Below are positions 17,067 through 24,091 of a stretch of 64,000 nucleotides of DNA, piece by piece; positions within the stretch are counted from its first letter, which is position 1; each line of letters opens with the position of its first letter. Source of the DNA: Arthrobacter sp. StoSoilB19 (lineage in GTDB: Bacteria; Actinomycetota; Actinomycetes; Actinomycetales; Micrococcaceae). Under the pieces are notes generated by a model. The model had not been told where the DNA came from, did no database searches, and saw nothing but the letters and a program-made list of their open reading frames with translations. Both the position numbers and the translations under genes were made by a program. The stretch covers positions 3,720,001-3,784,000 of the forward strand of contig NZ_AP024650.1 of NCBI RefSeq assembly GCF_019977275.1. Direction: 5' to 3'.

Positions 17067-18823
17067 CGGCGCCGGCAGCACCATTGGCTCCCGCTCCCGC
17101 CAGCGGCCTGGCCACACTTCGCCGCCTGATCCTGTACGTTCTGCTGTTTTCCTTGGTGGTCATCACGGCGTCAGGCCTCAGCGGACTGCTGGAACGGCTG
17201 TTCCGAACGGCGTCTGTCCTGGCGGCGGGCGACGTGGCCGGGCTGGCCCTGTCGCTGGCCTTCACCCTGATCGGCGGCCCGCTGGCACTGCTTCTCTGGT
17301 GGTTCGTGTGGCGGAGGCTCGACGACGAATCGGAGCGGACTGCGCCCGGGTGGGGCCTCTACCTGACCGGTATGTACGCGGTCTCGCTCATCATCGGCAC
17401 CACATCGCTGCTGGACCTCGCCTCATCTTTTGTTGATGCGAAGGAAAGCCAGTGGCAGTCCCCGTTGGCCAACGCCCTTGTGTGGGCAGCTATCTGGTGG
17501 TGGCACCGGTGGATGTGGAAGCACCCCCGCAAACCGTCATCGCACCTTGAGGACGTGCGCGCCGTCGTCGGCTTCGTCTTTGGCCTGTTGCTGGCCGCCG
17601 GCGCTTCGATTGCCGCGCTCAGTACGCTGCTGGATGTCGCCATCCGCGGTTTCACGGCCACCGCCACCTTTGAGCCGTGGTGGGTCGACGTCCTCCGGTC
17701 CCTCATTTGGGCCGCCGGCGGAGCAGTGGTGTGGTGGTGGCACTGGTTCCGGGAGGGTGGCCGGCGCTACCAAACGGGGCTGGTGGACGTCACCATCATC
17801 GTTGTCGGCATCTTCGTCGCCGGGATCTCCGCTTTGGGCGGGCTGGGTGTCATCCTGTTTGTCCTCCTGCGGCTGGCGTTTGACCGGAGCGACCCGCTGA
17901 ACGACCTGCTCGAACCGCTCGCCCCGGCCATTGCGGCCGCCGTCATCGGCGCCCTGGTGTGGCGGTACCACCGCACCACGTCCGTCCACCGATCACCCCG
18001 GACCCGCCGCGCCAGTCTCCTGGTGACGTCGGCCGTGGCGCTTGCCGCGGCCGCGTCCGGCATCGGGGTGGTGGTGAACGCGTTGCTGGCCGCTGCGGTA
18101 TCGCCACTGGCCGGTGGTGCCACGCGCACCCTGCTCCTGGGCGGCATCAGTTCCCTCGCCGTCGGCGGCCCGGTCTGGTGGCAGGCCTGGAAGCCGAGGC
18201 ACCAGCCGCGGACGGCAGCCGATATCCCTCCCGGCCGGCGCGTCTACCTGGTGGCGTTTTTCGGTGTCAGTGCGGTGGTGGCGCTCATTACGCTGCTGGT
18301 CATTGGCTACCGGCTCTTCGAATTCCTCCTGGGTGACGTTTCGGGCGGCAGCCTTTTGGACCGGATCCGGGCCCCGCTGGGCCTCCTGGTGGCGGCCGGG
18401 CTGGTGGCGGGTTACCACTTTGCGCTGTGGCGGCATGACCGGGCCCTGCTTGCCGCCGCCGCACCCATCCATAAACGGGTGATTGAGCGGGTCACGCTCA
18501 TCAGCGGCTACGCGCCGGGTGCCGTGGACCCGGAGGCGTTGGCACGTGGCATCGCTGATGCCACCGGCGGCGCCAAGGTGACCACGTGGCTGAGGGCGGA
18601 CGACGGCGGCGCCGGACTTCCGCCGTCGTCCGTCCTTCCTGCCGGGGTGGAGGACATCGTCCCGCAGGTGGCTGCCGCCCTGGAGGGCGTGGCAGCCCAG
18701 CATGTCCTGGTGGTGGCAGGGCCGGGAACCCGGCTGGAAGTCACGCCGCTGGTTGCCGCCGGGGCGGGGCCCTGGAAGGCAGCAACCACAGCGCGAACAC
18801 GGACCGTTCCTGGTGCCGAGTAG
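17063..18823 (+). CDS. Polytopic DUF5671 membrane protein
   Basis: The 586-residue product carries repeated hydrophobic segments, roughly twelve, each unit ending in Trp-rich WWWHRWMW-like motifs (ANALVWAAIWWWHRW, WAAGGAVVWWWHWF, WRYHR, WWQAWK, YHFALWRHDR). The repeats match DUF5671 domains, apparently four in tandem. A soluble C-terminal tail of about 110 residues follows. Function is unknown. The ATG overlaps the stop of the preceding gene by ATGA, so the two are translationally coupled. Confidence 0.75.
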   Translation: MTAPAAPLAPAPASGLATLRRLILYVLLFSLVVITASGLSGLLERLFRTASVLAAGDVAGLALSLAFTLIGGPLALLLWWFVWRRLDDESERTAPGWGLYLTGMYAVSLIIGTTSLLDLASSFVDAKESQWQSPLANALVWAAIWWWHRWMWKHPRKPSSHLEDVRAVVGFVFGLLLAAGASIAALSTLLDVAIRGFTATATFEPWWVDVLRSLIWAAGGAVVWWWHWFREGGRRYQTGLVDVTIIVVGIFVAGISALGGLGVILFVLLRLAFDRSDPLNDLLEPLAPAIAAAVIGALVWRYHRTTSVHRSPRTRRASLLVTSAVALAAAASGIGVVVNALLAAAVSPLAGGATRTLLLGGISSLAVGGPVWWQAWKPRHQPRTAADIPPGRRVYLVAFFGVSAVVALITLLVIGYRLFEFLLGDVSGGSLLDRIRAPLGLLVAAGLVAGYHFALWRHDRALLAAAAPIHKRVIERVTLISGYAPGAVDPEALARGIADATGGAKVTTWLRADDGGAGLPPSSVLPAGVEDIVPQVAAALEGVAAQHVLVVAGPGTRLEVTPLVAAGAGPWKAATTARTRTVPGAE

Positions 18824-18929
18824 CGTGATACTCAAGATTTGCGCAGTTTATCCCGCTGGTGGATTAACCCTCTTCCTTTGGCATTCCGGGGTGCCTAGGG
18901 TGGGCACACACGCTTGCCAAGGGGGATAA

Positions 18930-19094
18930 ATGAAAAGCATCGCCGATGGTCCTCAAGACGCTGCAAACCAGGACGTGCAGCAGGTCGCAGCGCCCAATGC
19001 ACAGGACTCACAAGGCAAGGTCGCCGAGTGGACATCCGATTGCCTTCTCACACTGCGGAGCCCCATACGCTTCACCCGGGCCGATTGGCCCTAA
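18930..19094 (+). CDS. Small hypothetical protein, 54 residues
   Basis: An ATG at 18930 follows a strong ribosome binding site (AAGGGGG, 18919-18925) and opens a 54-codon frame reading MKSIADGPQDAANQDVQQVA and ending RSPIRFTRADWP. The first half is polar and Gln-rich, the second basic/hydrophobic. There is no known family. It could be a real small gene or a chance frame. Confidence 0.4.
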   Translation: MKSIADGPQDAANQDVQQVAAPNAQDSQGKVAEWTSDCLLTLRSPIRFTRADWP

Positions 19095-19234
19095 GCCGCG
19101 ACCACCCTGTTGAGGGGCGGGCCACCTGGACCACCGGTATGACTCCTTGAAGCCATGCGCCCAACACGGCCAGCGCACTGGACCAGGTTGTTACCTGCCG
19201 TTTCAGGCCCGTCCTGCTCGGTGAAGCACCTGCT

Positions 19235-19255
19235 CCTTGGCGTCGACGCCAGGGG
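19235..19255 (-). terminator. Palindromic hairpin after the 82-residue gene
   Basis: TGGCGTCGACGCCA (19238-19251) is a perfect palindrome that, with flanking bases, forms an 8-bp stem just after the stop codon of the minus-strand small gene. A terminator role is likely by position. Confidence 0.55.
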
Positions 19256-19256
19256 C

Positions 19257-19505
19257 TTAGCTTGATGCGTCCCGTTCGATTTCTTCGGCGAGGTCATCCA
19301 CTTCCTCAGGGCGGGCCTCAATGCCTGCTTCCTCGAACCGCTCCTCAAGGACGTGGGTAACATCGTCCTGGACGTGGCCCAGTTGGATGTCGTGGCGGAC
19401 ATCCTCGGCGATGCTTTCAGGCGTCTCAAGGTGCTCGGTTCCGGCCACGATCCCGTCGCTGCCGTCAAAGGGGTCGTTGGCGCCGCCCGCTCCTGAATCA
19501 GTCAT
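19257..19505 (-). CDS. Acidic small protein of unknown function
   Basis: The 82-residue product is strongly acidic: MTDSGAGGANDPFDGSDGIV, then repeated Glu/Asp helices HLETPESIAEDVRHDIQLGH and VDDLAEEIERDASS. The start has AAGGAGAAGG (minus strand) upstream. Its gene end is marked by a palindrome. I recognise it only as the kind of conserved hypothetical found in Arthrobacter relatives. Confidence 0.7.
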   Translation of the reverse strand: MTDSGAGGANDPFDGSDGIVAGTEHLETPESIAEDVRHDIQLGHVQDDVTHVLEERFEEAGIEARPEEVDDLAEEIERDASS

Positions 19506-19556
19506 ACTCCATCGTTACCCTTCTCCTTCGGGCGGTAAACCTGCGGAAGGCGCCGA

Positions 19557-19599
19557 AGGGAGCGGACGACGGCGGGCGCGTCCCGCCGTCGTCCGCTCC
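19557..19599. terminator. Long hairpin terminator, GACGACGGCGGG family
   Basis: A perfect 19-bp stem (begins GGGAGCGGACGACGGCGGG) and a CGCGT loop lie directly after the stop of the SRPBCC gene. It shares its core with hairpins at 35589, 41313, 41978 and 58279. Confidence 0.88.
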
Positions 19600-19608
19600 C
19601 CCTAGGCG

Positions 19609-20016
19609 TCAGGAGACTTCGGCGAGGATCCCGTCAATGCGGGCCAGCAGGCCCGGCCAGCCGTTGCCCATGCCTTCTATGGCATGGCGGCCCATAGGGG
19701 TATCGACTTGGAAGCCCGCGTGTTCGAAGTGGAGGACGGTACCGCCGTCGACCGGTTCGAGCCGCCAGGTGATGGTGGTGTCCAGCTGGCCTTCGGAGAA
19801 GAGGAAGCTGATGGAGCTGCCCTCCTCCACGGCCAGGACCTCGCACTGCTGCCGGCCCCAGGCGTCCATGTCCATGGTGAAACGATGTCCCGCCACGGGC
19901 GCAATATCGCCGGGCGCCCACCAGCGCGCCAGCAGTTCCGGTGTGGTCAGTGCAGCCCACACCGCCGGGGCAGGGTGCGGGTAGTGGCGTTCCAGCCGGA
20001 TGGCATTCTCGGTCAT
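19609..20016 (-). CDS. SRPBCC (AHSA1-type) domain protein
   Basis: The 135-residue product has the START-like AHSA1 pattern: IRLERHYPHPAPAVWAALTTPELLARWWAPGD at the N-terminus and GTVLHFEHAGF plus GNGWPGLLARIDGIL at the C-terminus. These proteins bind hydrophobic ligands; members paired with ArsR regulators are common and mostly uncharacterised. It overlaps the ArsR gene by ATGA and is therefore coupled to it. Confidence 0.88.
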   Translation of the reverse strand: MTENAIRLERHYPHPAPAVWAALTTPELLARWWAPGDIAPVAGHRFTMDMDAWGRQQCEVLAVEEGSSISFLFSEGQLDTTITWRLEPVDGGTVLHFEHAGFQVDTPMGRHAIEGMGNGWPGLLARIDGILAEVS

Positions 20017-20327
20017 GACGGATTCTCCTCGTCCAAAAGGTCTGCCAGCGCGTCCAGCCGCTGGTTCCAGTAGTGCTCAAAGTTCTTTACCCAGCCGCCG
20101 ACCTCGGCGAGGGCGGCAGGCTGGAGGTGGTACACCCGGTTCCGGCCCTGCCGCTCCTCGCGGACCAGCCCCACCTCGCGAAGCACGGCCAGGTGTTCGG
20201 ACGCGGCGGGGCGGCTGAGGTCCAGCAGGCCGGTAAGCTCACCGGCCGTCCGCGGTCCCTGCCGAAGCTCGTCCAGGATGGTGCGCCGTGCCGGGTTGGC
20301 TACGGCAGCAAAGACATCGGGAAGCAC
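20013..20327 (-). CDS. ArsR family regulator with a probable leaderless GTG start
   Basis: The product, 104 residues from the GTG at 20327 (reading VLPDVFAAVANPARRTILDEL), has the winged helix of ArsR proteins: GPRTAGELTGLLDLSRPAASEHLAVLREVGLVREERQGRNRVYHL. The ArsR metal-binding ELCVCD motif is absent, as usual for the subgroup paired with SRPBCC genes. An ATG at 20363 is in frame but lies in the predicted -35, so I reject it. The predicted transcription start coincides with the GTG. It regulates itself and the coupled SRPBCC gene. Confidence 0.85.
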   Translation of the reverse strand: MLPDVFAAVANPARRTILDELRQGPRTAGELTGLLDLSRPAASEHLAVLREVGLVREERQGRNRVYHLQPAALAEVGGWVKNFEHYWNQRLDALADLLDEENPS

Positions 20328-20333
20328 ACCTAC

Positions 20334-20363
20334 AGTATATGTCGGAATTTTCCGACGTATCAA
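20334..20363 (-). promoter_or_regulatory. ArsR promoter with operator dyad filling the spacer
   Basis: On the minus strand TTGATA (20358-20363) and TATACT (20334-20339) are separated by 18 nt. The spacer holds GTCGGAATTTTCCGAC (20341-20356), a 7-2-7 dyad. Six bases after the -10 comes the GTG of arsR, so the message is probably leaderless. Repressor on the dyad would cover the whole core promoter. Confidence 0.8.
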
Positions 20364-20409
20364 GGCGGGTTCCGCTGGGCGGCTCCGCTGGCTCGGGTCG
20401 GGCGACGCC

Positions 20410-20712
20410 TTAGCGTCCTGGCTTCGCCCGCCGTCCCAACCGGTAGCCGGCCCAGAATGCGAGCACCAGCAGCCCGGCGGCCATGATGGCCAGGCCTATC
20501 TGGGTCCCCTGGGTGACGAAGGCCGCGCCGTTGGCGCTGAAGGGCGTCTTGCTCAGCGGCGCATAGGCAAACCAGCCGGTGAAGTTGCGGTTCAGGTACG
20601 CGATCAGGCAGCCAAGCAGCACCGCCGCAGCACCGAGCACTGGCACGACGGCGGCTGGAAGCTTGCCGCGTTTGGACGGTTGGCGCTCGTCAGGCATGTT
20701 GTTTTCCCCCAT
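20410..20712 (-). CDS. Small membrane protein of unknown function
   Basis: The 100-residue product has a basic N-terminus, two membrane segments (about 20-40 and 70-90), a loop NRNFTGWFAYAPLSKTPFSANG and a basic C-terminus YRLGRRAKPGR. This layout is frequent in actinobacterial hypothetical proteins. ATG 20697 (MPDERQ) is an alternative start. Confidence 0.65.
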   Translation of the reverse strand: MGENNMPDERQPSKRGKLPAAVVPVLGAAAVLLGCLIAYLNRNFTGWFAYAPLSKTPFSANGAAFVTQGTQIGLAIMAAGLLVLAFWAGYRLGRRAKPGR

Positions 20713-20746
20713 GCAGGCGAGTCTAGCCGGAGTAGAACTATTGCCG

Positions 20747-20760
20747 AGAAACCGTTTTCT
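20747..20760. promoter_or_regulatory. Dyad upstream of the pectin operon
   Basis: AGAAACCGTTTTCT has inverted arms AGAAA and TTTCT around CCGT, and lies 90 nt before the pectate lyase ATG. The AAA-CG-TTT core is like LacI-family operators. No regulator gene is adjacent, so the factor would be encoded elsewhere. Confidence 0.4.
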
Positions 20761-20849
20761 GGATATGGTCCTTGTCAGCGCTCACAAATGTCGGCGGCAT
20801 AGTGGCCCCGGTCCTGGGCGCAGTTCATTCCAATGACGGAAGAGAGAAC

Positions 20850-22220
20850 ATGCGAAAAAGCAGTACGCACTTATCCATGTCTGCAGCCATTGCCATTGCA
20901 GGAGCACTCCTCGTTGCCGGACCGGCAGGAGCTTCCCCAGTTCCAGTGGCGGATCCCACGGCCCAGACCGCCCAGACGCCGCTTGAGCGCCAGATTCTTC
21001 CCACTGGAAACGGCTGGGCATCCGAAGGTACTGGAACCACCGGCGGCTCGGCAGCAGAGGCCGCCAATGTTTACGACGTCTCCACAAAGGCGGAACTGTT
21101 GGCTGCATTCGCCACCGGCGGCAACCAGCCCAAGATTGTCCGTGTTCACGGCAGCATCGACGCCAACACTGCCGCGGATGGTTCGCCACTCACCTGCGAA
21201 AGCTACGCGGACGGCACGAACTACAGCCTGGCGCAATACCTCGAGGATTTTGATCCGGCAACCTACGGCCGGGACCGCAAGCCGGAGGGCCCGCAGGAGG
21301 ACGCGAGGCGCCTGGCCGCCGCAAAGCAGGCGAAGACCATCCGGTGGGACATCCCAGGCAACACCACCATCGTCGGTGCCACTCCCGGCAGCAGCATCAC
21401 CGGCGCAGCCCTTCGCATCAACGGAGCCAGCAATGTCATCGTCCGTAACCTCACCCTGCGGGACGCTGCCGACTGCTTCCCCGCGTGGGATCCCACAGAT
21501 GGCACTGAGGGGAACTGGAACAGCGAATACGACCTGCTGCAAGTCATCAACAAGGCCACGCACGTCTGGATCGACCACTCTGCTTTCACGGACGCCCCCA
21601 GTCTCGACAGCTCCCAGCCGCTCTACTTCGGCCGCCCCTACCAGGTGCATGATGGCGCCGTCGATGTCACCAACGGATCGGACCTGGTAACCATGTCCTA
21701 CAACCGGTTCTCCGACCACGACAAGCTGCTGCTGATCGGCTCCACCGATTCGCCCACGCGCGGGGACCCCGGCAAACTGCGGGTCACCATCCACCACAAC
21801 GTCTTTGAAAATGTGGGCCAGCGCGCGCCACGCGTCCGGTTCGGCCACGTGGATGTGTACAACAACCACTTCAAGGTGACCGAAGACAGCGCCATCCCCT
21901 ACGAATACAGCCTGGGCGCCGGGTTCAGCTCACACCTCTACGCGGAGGCGAACGCCTTCACGCTTCCAGCCGGCGTTGATGCGGCAGAGATCATCGGCCG
22001 CTACAAGGGAACGGCCATTACCACCACCGCCAATGCAGTCAATGGCAAGATCACCGACATTCGCGCCGAGTACAACGCCGCCGCGGCGCCCGCAGACCAG
22101 CTGGCCGAGGACACGTCCTGGCTACCTGCCCTGCGCACCCAGGTCCACCCGGCCCAGGCCGTGCCGGCACTGCTCAAGGACTCCACGGGCCCGGTCTTCA
22201 CGGCCGGAGGCGACCTCTGA
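20850..22220 (+). CDS. Secreted pectate lyase, PL1 family
   Basis: The enzyme cleaves polygalacturonate by calcium-dependent beta-elimination outside the cell. The 456-residue product has a Sec signal (MRKSSTHLSMSAAIAIAGALLVAGPAGA) and then a parallel beta-helix: NTTIVGATPGSSITGAALRI, NVIVRNLTLRD, the vWiDH motif in THVWIDHSAFTDA, and the catalytic-arginine region RAPRVRFGHVDVYNNHF. The ATG at 20850 has GGAAGAGAG upstream; upstream in-frame codons have no signal character. Its TGA overlaps the ATG of the next gene by one base, so both are coupled. Confidence 0.93.
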   Translation: MRKSSTHLSMSAAIAIAGALLVAGPAGASPVPVADPTAQTAQTPLERQILPTGNGWASEGTGTTGGSAAEAANVYDVSTKAELLAAFATGGNQPKIVRVHGSIDANTAADGSPLTCESYADGTNYSLAQYLEDFDPATYGRDRKPEGPQEDARRLAAAKQAKTIRWDIPGNTTIVGATPGSSITGAALRINGASNVIVRNLTLRDAADCFPAWDPTDGTEGNWNSEYDLLQVINKATHVWIDHSAFTDAPSLDSSQPLYFGRPYQVHDGAVDVTNGSDLVTMSYNRFSDHDKLLLIGSTDSPTRGDPGKLRVTIHHNVFENVGQRAPRVRFGHVDVYNNHFKVTEDSAIPYEYSLGAGFSSHLYAEANAFTLPAGVDAAEIIGRYKGTAITTTANAVNGKITDIRAEYNAAAAPADQLAEDTSWLPALRTQVHPAQAVPALLKDSTGPVFTAGGDL

Positions 22221-24091
22221 TGGCTGCCATCCTGCCCAGCCGCCGCAGCGTCCTGACAGCGCTGGCACTCACCGCCGGCGCCGCAGCCTTCCCTGGAACG
22301 GGCATGGCGGCGGCCTTCGCCCAAGCTGGCCCCGACCCCACGAAACCCCGCAACAGGCCGGTCATCTTCGTGGTCGGGGACTCGACGTCGTCGGCCTACC
22401 AGCAGTCCGAGCGCCCCCGCGCCGGTTGGGGCCAGGCCCTGCCACTCCTGTTGGGGTCGCAGGCAACCGTCTTTGATTACGCATGGTCCGGCGCCTCCTC
22501 GAAGAGCTTTGCCGACGCCGGGCTGCTGGACCAGGTGCTGACCTTGATGCAGGCGGGCGATTACCTGCTGGTCTCCTTCGGCCACAATGACGAAAAGGTG
22601 GCGGACCCAGCGCGCGGAACGCTCCCGGACACCACGTTCAAGGAGTACCTGGGCAGGTACATCGACGGGGCCAGGGCACGCGGGGGAAAACCTGTTCTGG
22701 TCACCCCGGTGGAACGCCGCCGCTTCGACTCGTTCGGCAATGCGAAGGACTCCCACGGAGCGTATCCGCAGGCTGTCCGGGAGCTTGCCGCCGCGTCCGG
22801 CACTCCTTTGGTGGACCTCACCGCGTCCTCGAAGCAGCTCTGGCAGCAGCTGGGGCCGGAAGGAACCAAGTCGCAGTTCCTTTTCCTGGCTCCCGGCGAG
22901 CACCCGCAGTACCCTCAGGGTTCGGAGGACAACACGCATTTTCAGGCCGCCGGCGCGGTGGCGGTGGCCCGCCTCGTGGCACGTGAACTGCAGTCCAAGG
23001 AGATCGTCCCGCCGGGCTATTTCCAGAACATCGATGCCGTCACGGAACCCCTGCTCGACATGTACTGGCCGGCCGAGCGGCCCATCGACGTCCCGATGAC
23101 GCTCGACGTCGGACCCGGCAGGACGTTCGCTACCGTACAGGCCGCCGTGGATTCCGCGCCTGCGGGGAGCCTCCAGCGGGCCGTCATCAGGATCCAGCCC
23201 GGCACCTACCGCGAAGCCGTGCGGGTTCCGGCTGACAAGCCGCGGATCTCCTTCATCGGCCAGGGCGGACGTCCCGAGGATGTGGTGCTGGTCTTCAACA
23301 ACGCGTCCGGCACCCCCAAGCCGGGTGGCAGCGGGAACTTTGGCACCTCCGGCAGCGCGTCCGTCCGGATCGACGGGCCGGACTTTGTGGCCCGGAACCT
23401 GACCATCAGCAACGATTTCGACGAGGCAGCCAACACGGGGATGAAGGACCGCCAGGCCGTGGCGCTGCACATCACGGCGGACCGGTCGGTGCTGTCCAAC
23501 ATCAGGCTGTTGGGCAACCAGGACACCCTGCTGGTCAACTCACCGGCTGCAGGCGTCCAGGCCCGTTTCTACTTTGACGGCTGCTATGTGGAAGGCGACG
23601 TGGACTTCATCTTCGGCCGCGGAACGGCCGTCTTCAGAGGCTGCGAAATCAAATCCCTGGATCGGGGTTCCACCACCAACAACGGTTACGTGACGGCGGG
23701 CAGCCAGGACCTGTCCATCCCGCACGGTTACCTCTTCGACCAGTGCCGGCTGGTGTCGGACGCGGCGAGGGACACCGTCCATCTCGGCAGGCCGTGGCAT
23801 CCCAGCGGCGACCCGAAAGCCGTTGCCCAGGTCCTGGTGCGGGACTCCTGGCTTGGCGCCCACATCTCCGGCACGCCGTGGACGGACATGAGCGGCTTCT
23901 CCTGGCGCGAGGCGCGGTTCCATGAGTACAACAACCACGGCCCCGGCGCGCAGGTTACCCCCGACCGTCCGCAGTTGCCCGCGGCTGAGGCGGCCAAGTA
24001 CACGGCCAGGACCTACCTGCAGGGAAGTGACGGGTGGGCGCCGCAGCTCGCTGGTTCAAGGGCGGATTGCAGCGTGGTGCCTGCCGTTTAG
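22220..24091 (+). CDS. Fusion of rhamnogalacturonan acetylesterase (CE12) and pectin methylesterase (CE8)
   Basis: The 623-residue product starts with a Tat signal (SRRSVLTALALTAGAA, twin Arg at 8-9). Residues about 45-265 form an SGNH esterase: FVVGDSTSSAYQ with the nucleophile Ser, SFGHNDE, and DNTHFQAAGA with the Asp-His pair. Residues about 290-620 form a pectinesterase: VQAAVDSAP, NQDTLL, GDVDFIFGRGTAVFRGC and HLGRPW. It would remove acetyl and methyl groups from pectin so that the co-encoded lyase can act. Either domain occurs alone in many organisms; the fusion gives both activities in one secreted chain. Its 3' end overlaps the convergent oxidoreductase gene by 36 nt. Confidence 0.9.
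   Translation: MAAILPSRRSVLTALALTAGAAAFPGTGMAAAFAQAGPDPTKPRNRPVIFVVGDSTSSAYQQSERPRAGWGQALPLLLGSQATVFDYAWSGASSKSFADAGLLDQVLTLMQAGDYLLVSFGHNDEKVADPARGTLPDTTFKEYLGRYIDGARARGGKPVLVTPVERRRFDSFGNAKDSHGAYPQAVRELAAASGTPLVDLTASSKQLWQQLGPEGTKSQFLFLAPGEHPQYPQGSEDNTHFQAAGAVAVARLVARELQSKEIVPPGYFQNIDAVTEPLLDMYWPAERPIDVPMTLDVGPGRTFATVQAAVDSAPAGSLQRAVIRIQPGTYREAVRVPADKPRISFIGQGGRPEDVVLVFNNASGTPKPGGSGNFGTSGSASVRIDGPDFVARNLTISNDFDEAANTGMKDRQAVALHITADRSVLSNIRLLGNQDTLLVNSPAAGVQARFYFDGCYVEGDVDFIFGRGTAVFRGCEIKSLDRGSTTNNGYVTAGSQDLSIPHGYLFDQCRLVSDAARDTVHLGRPWHPSGDPKAVAQVLVRDSWLGAHISGTPWTDMSGFSWREARFHEYNNHGPGAQVTPDRPQLPAAEAAKYTARTYLQGSDGWAPQLAGSRADCSVVPAV

Noticed and set aside
22001..23470. 489-codon ORF opposite the pectin genes
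   Set aside because: Runs across the junction of two well-supported genes with no start signal.
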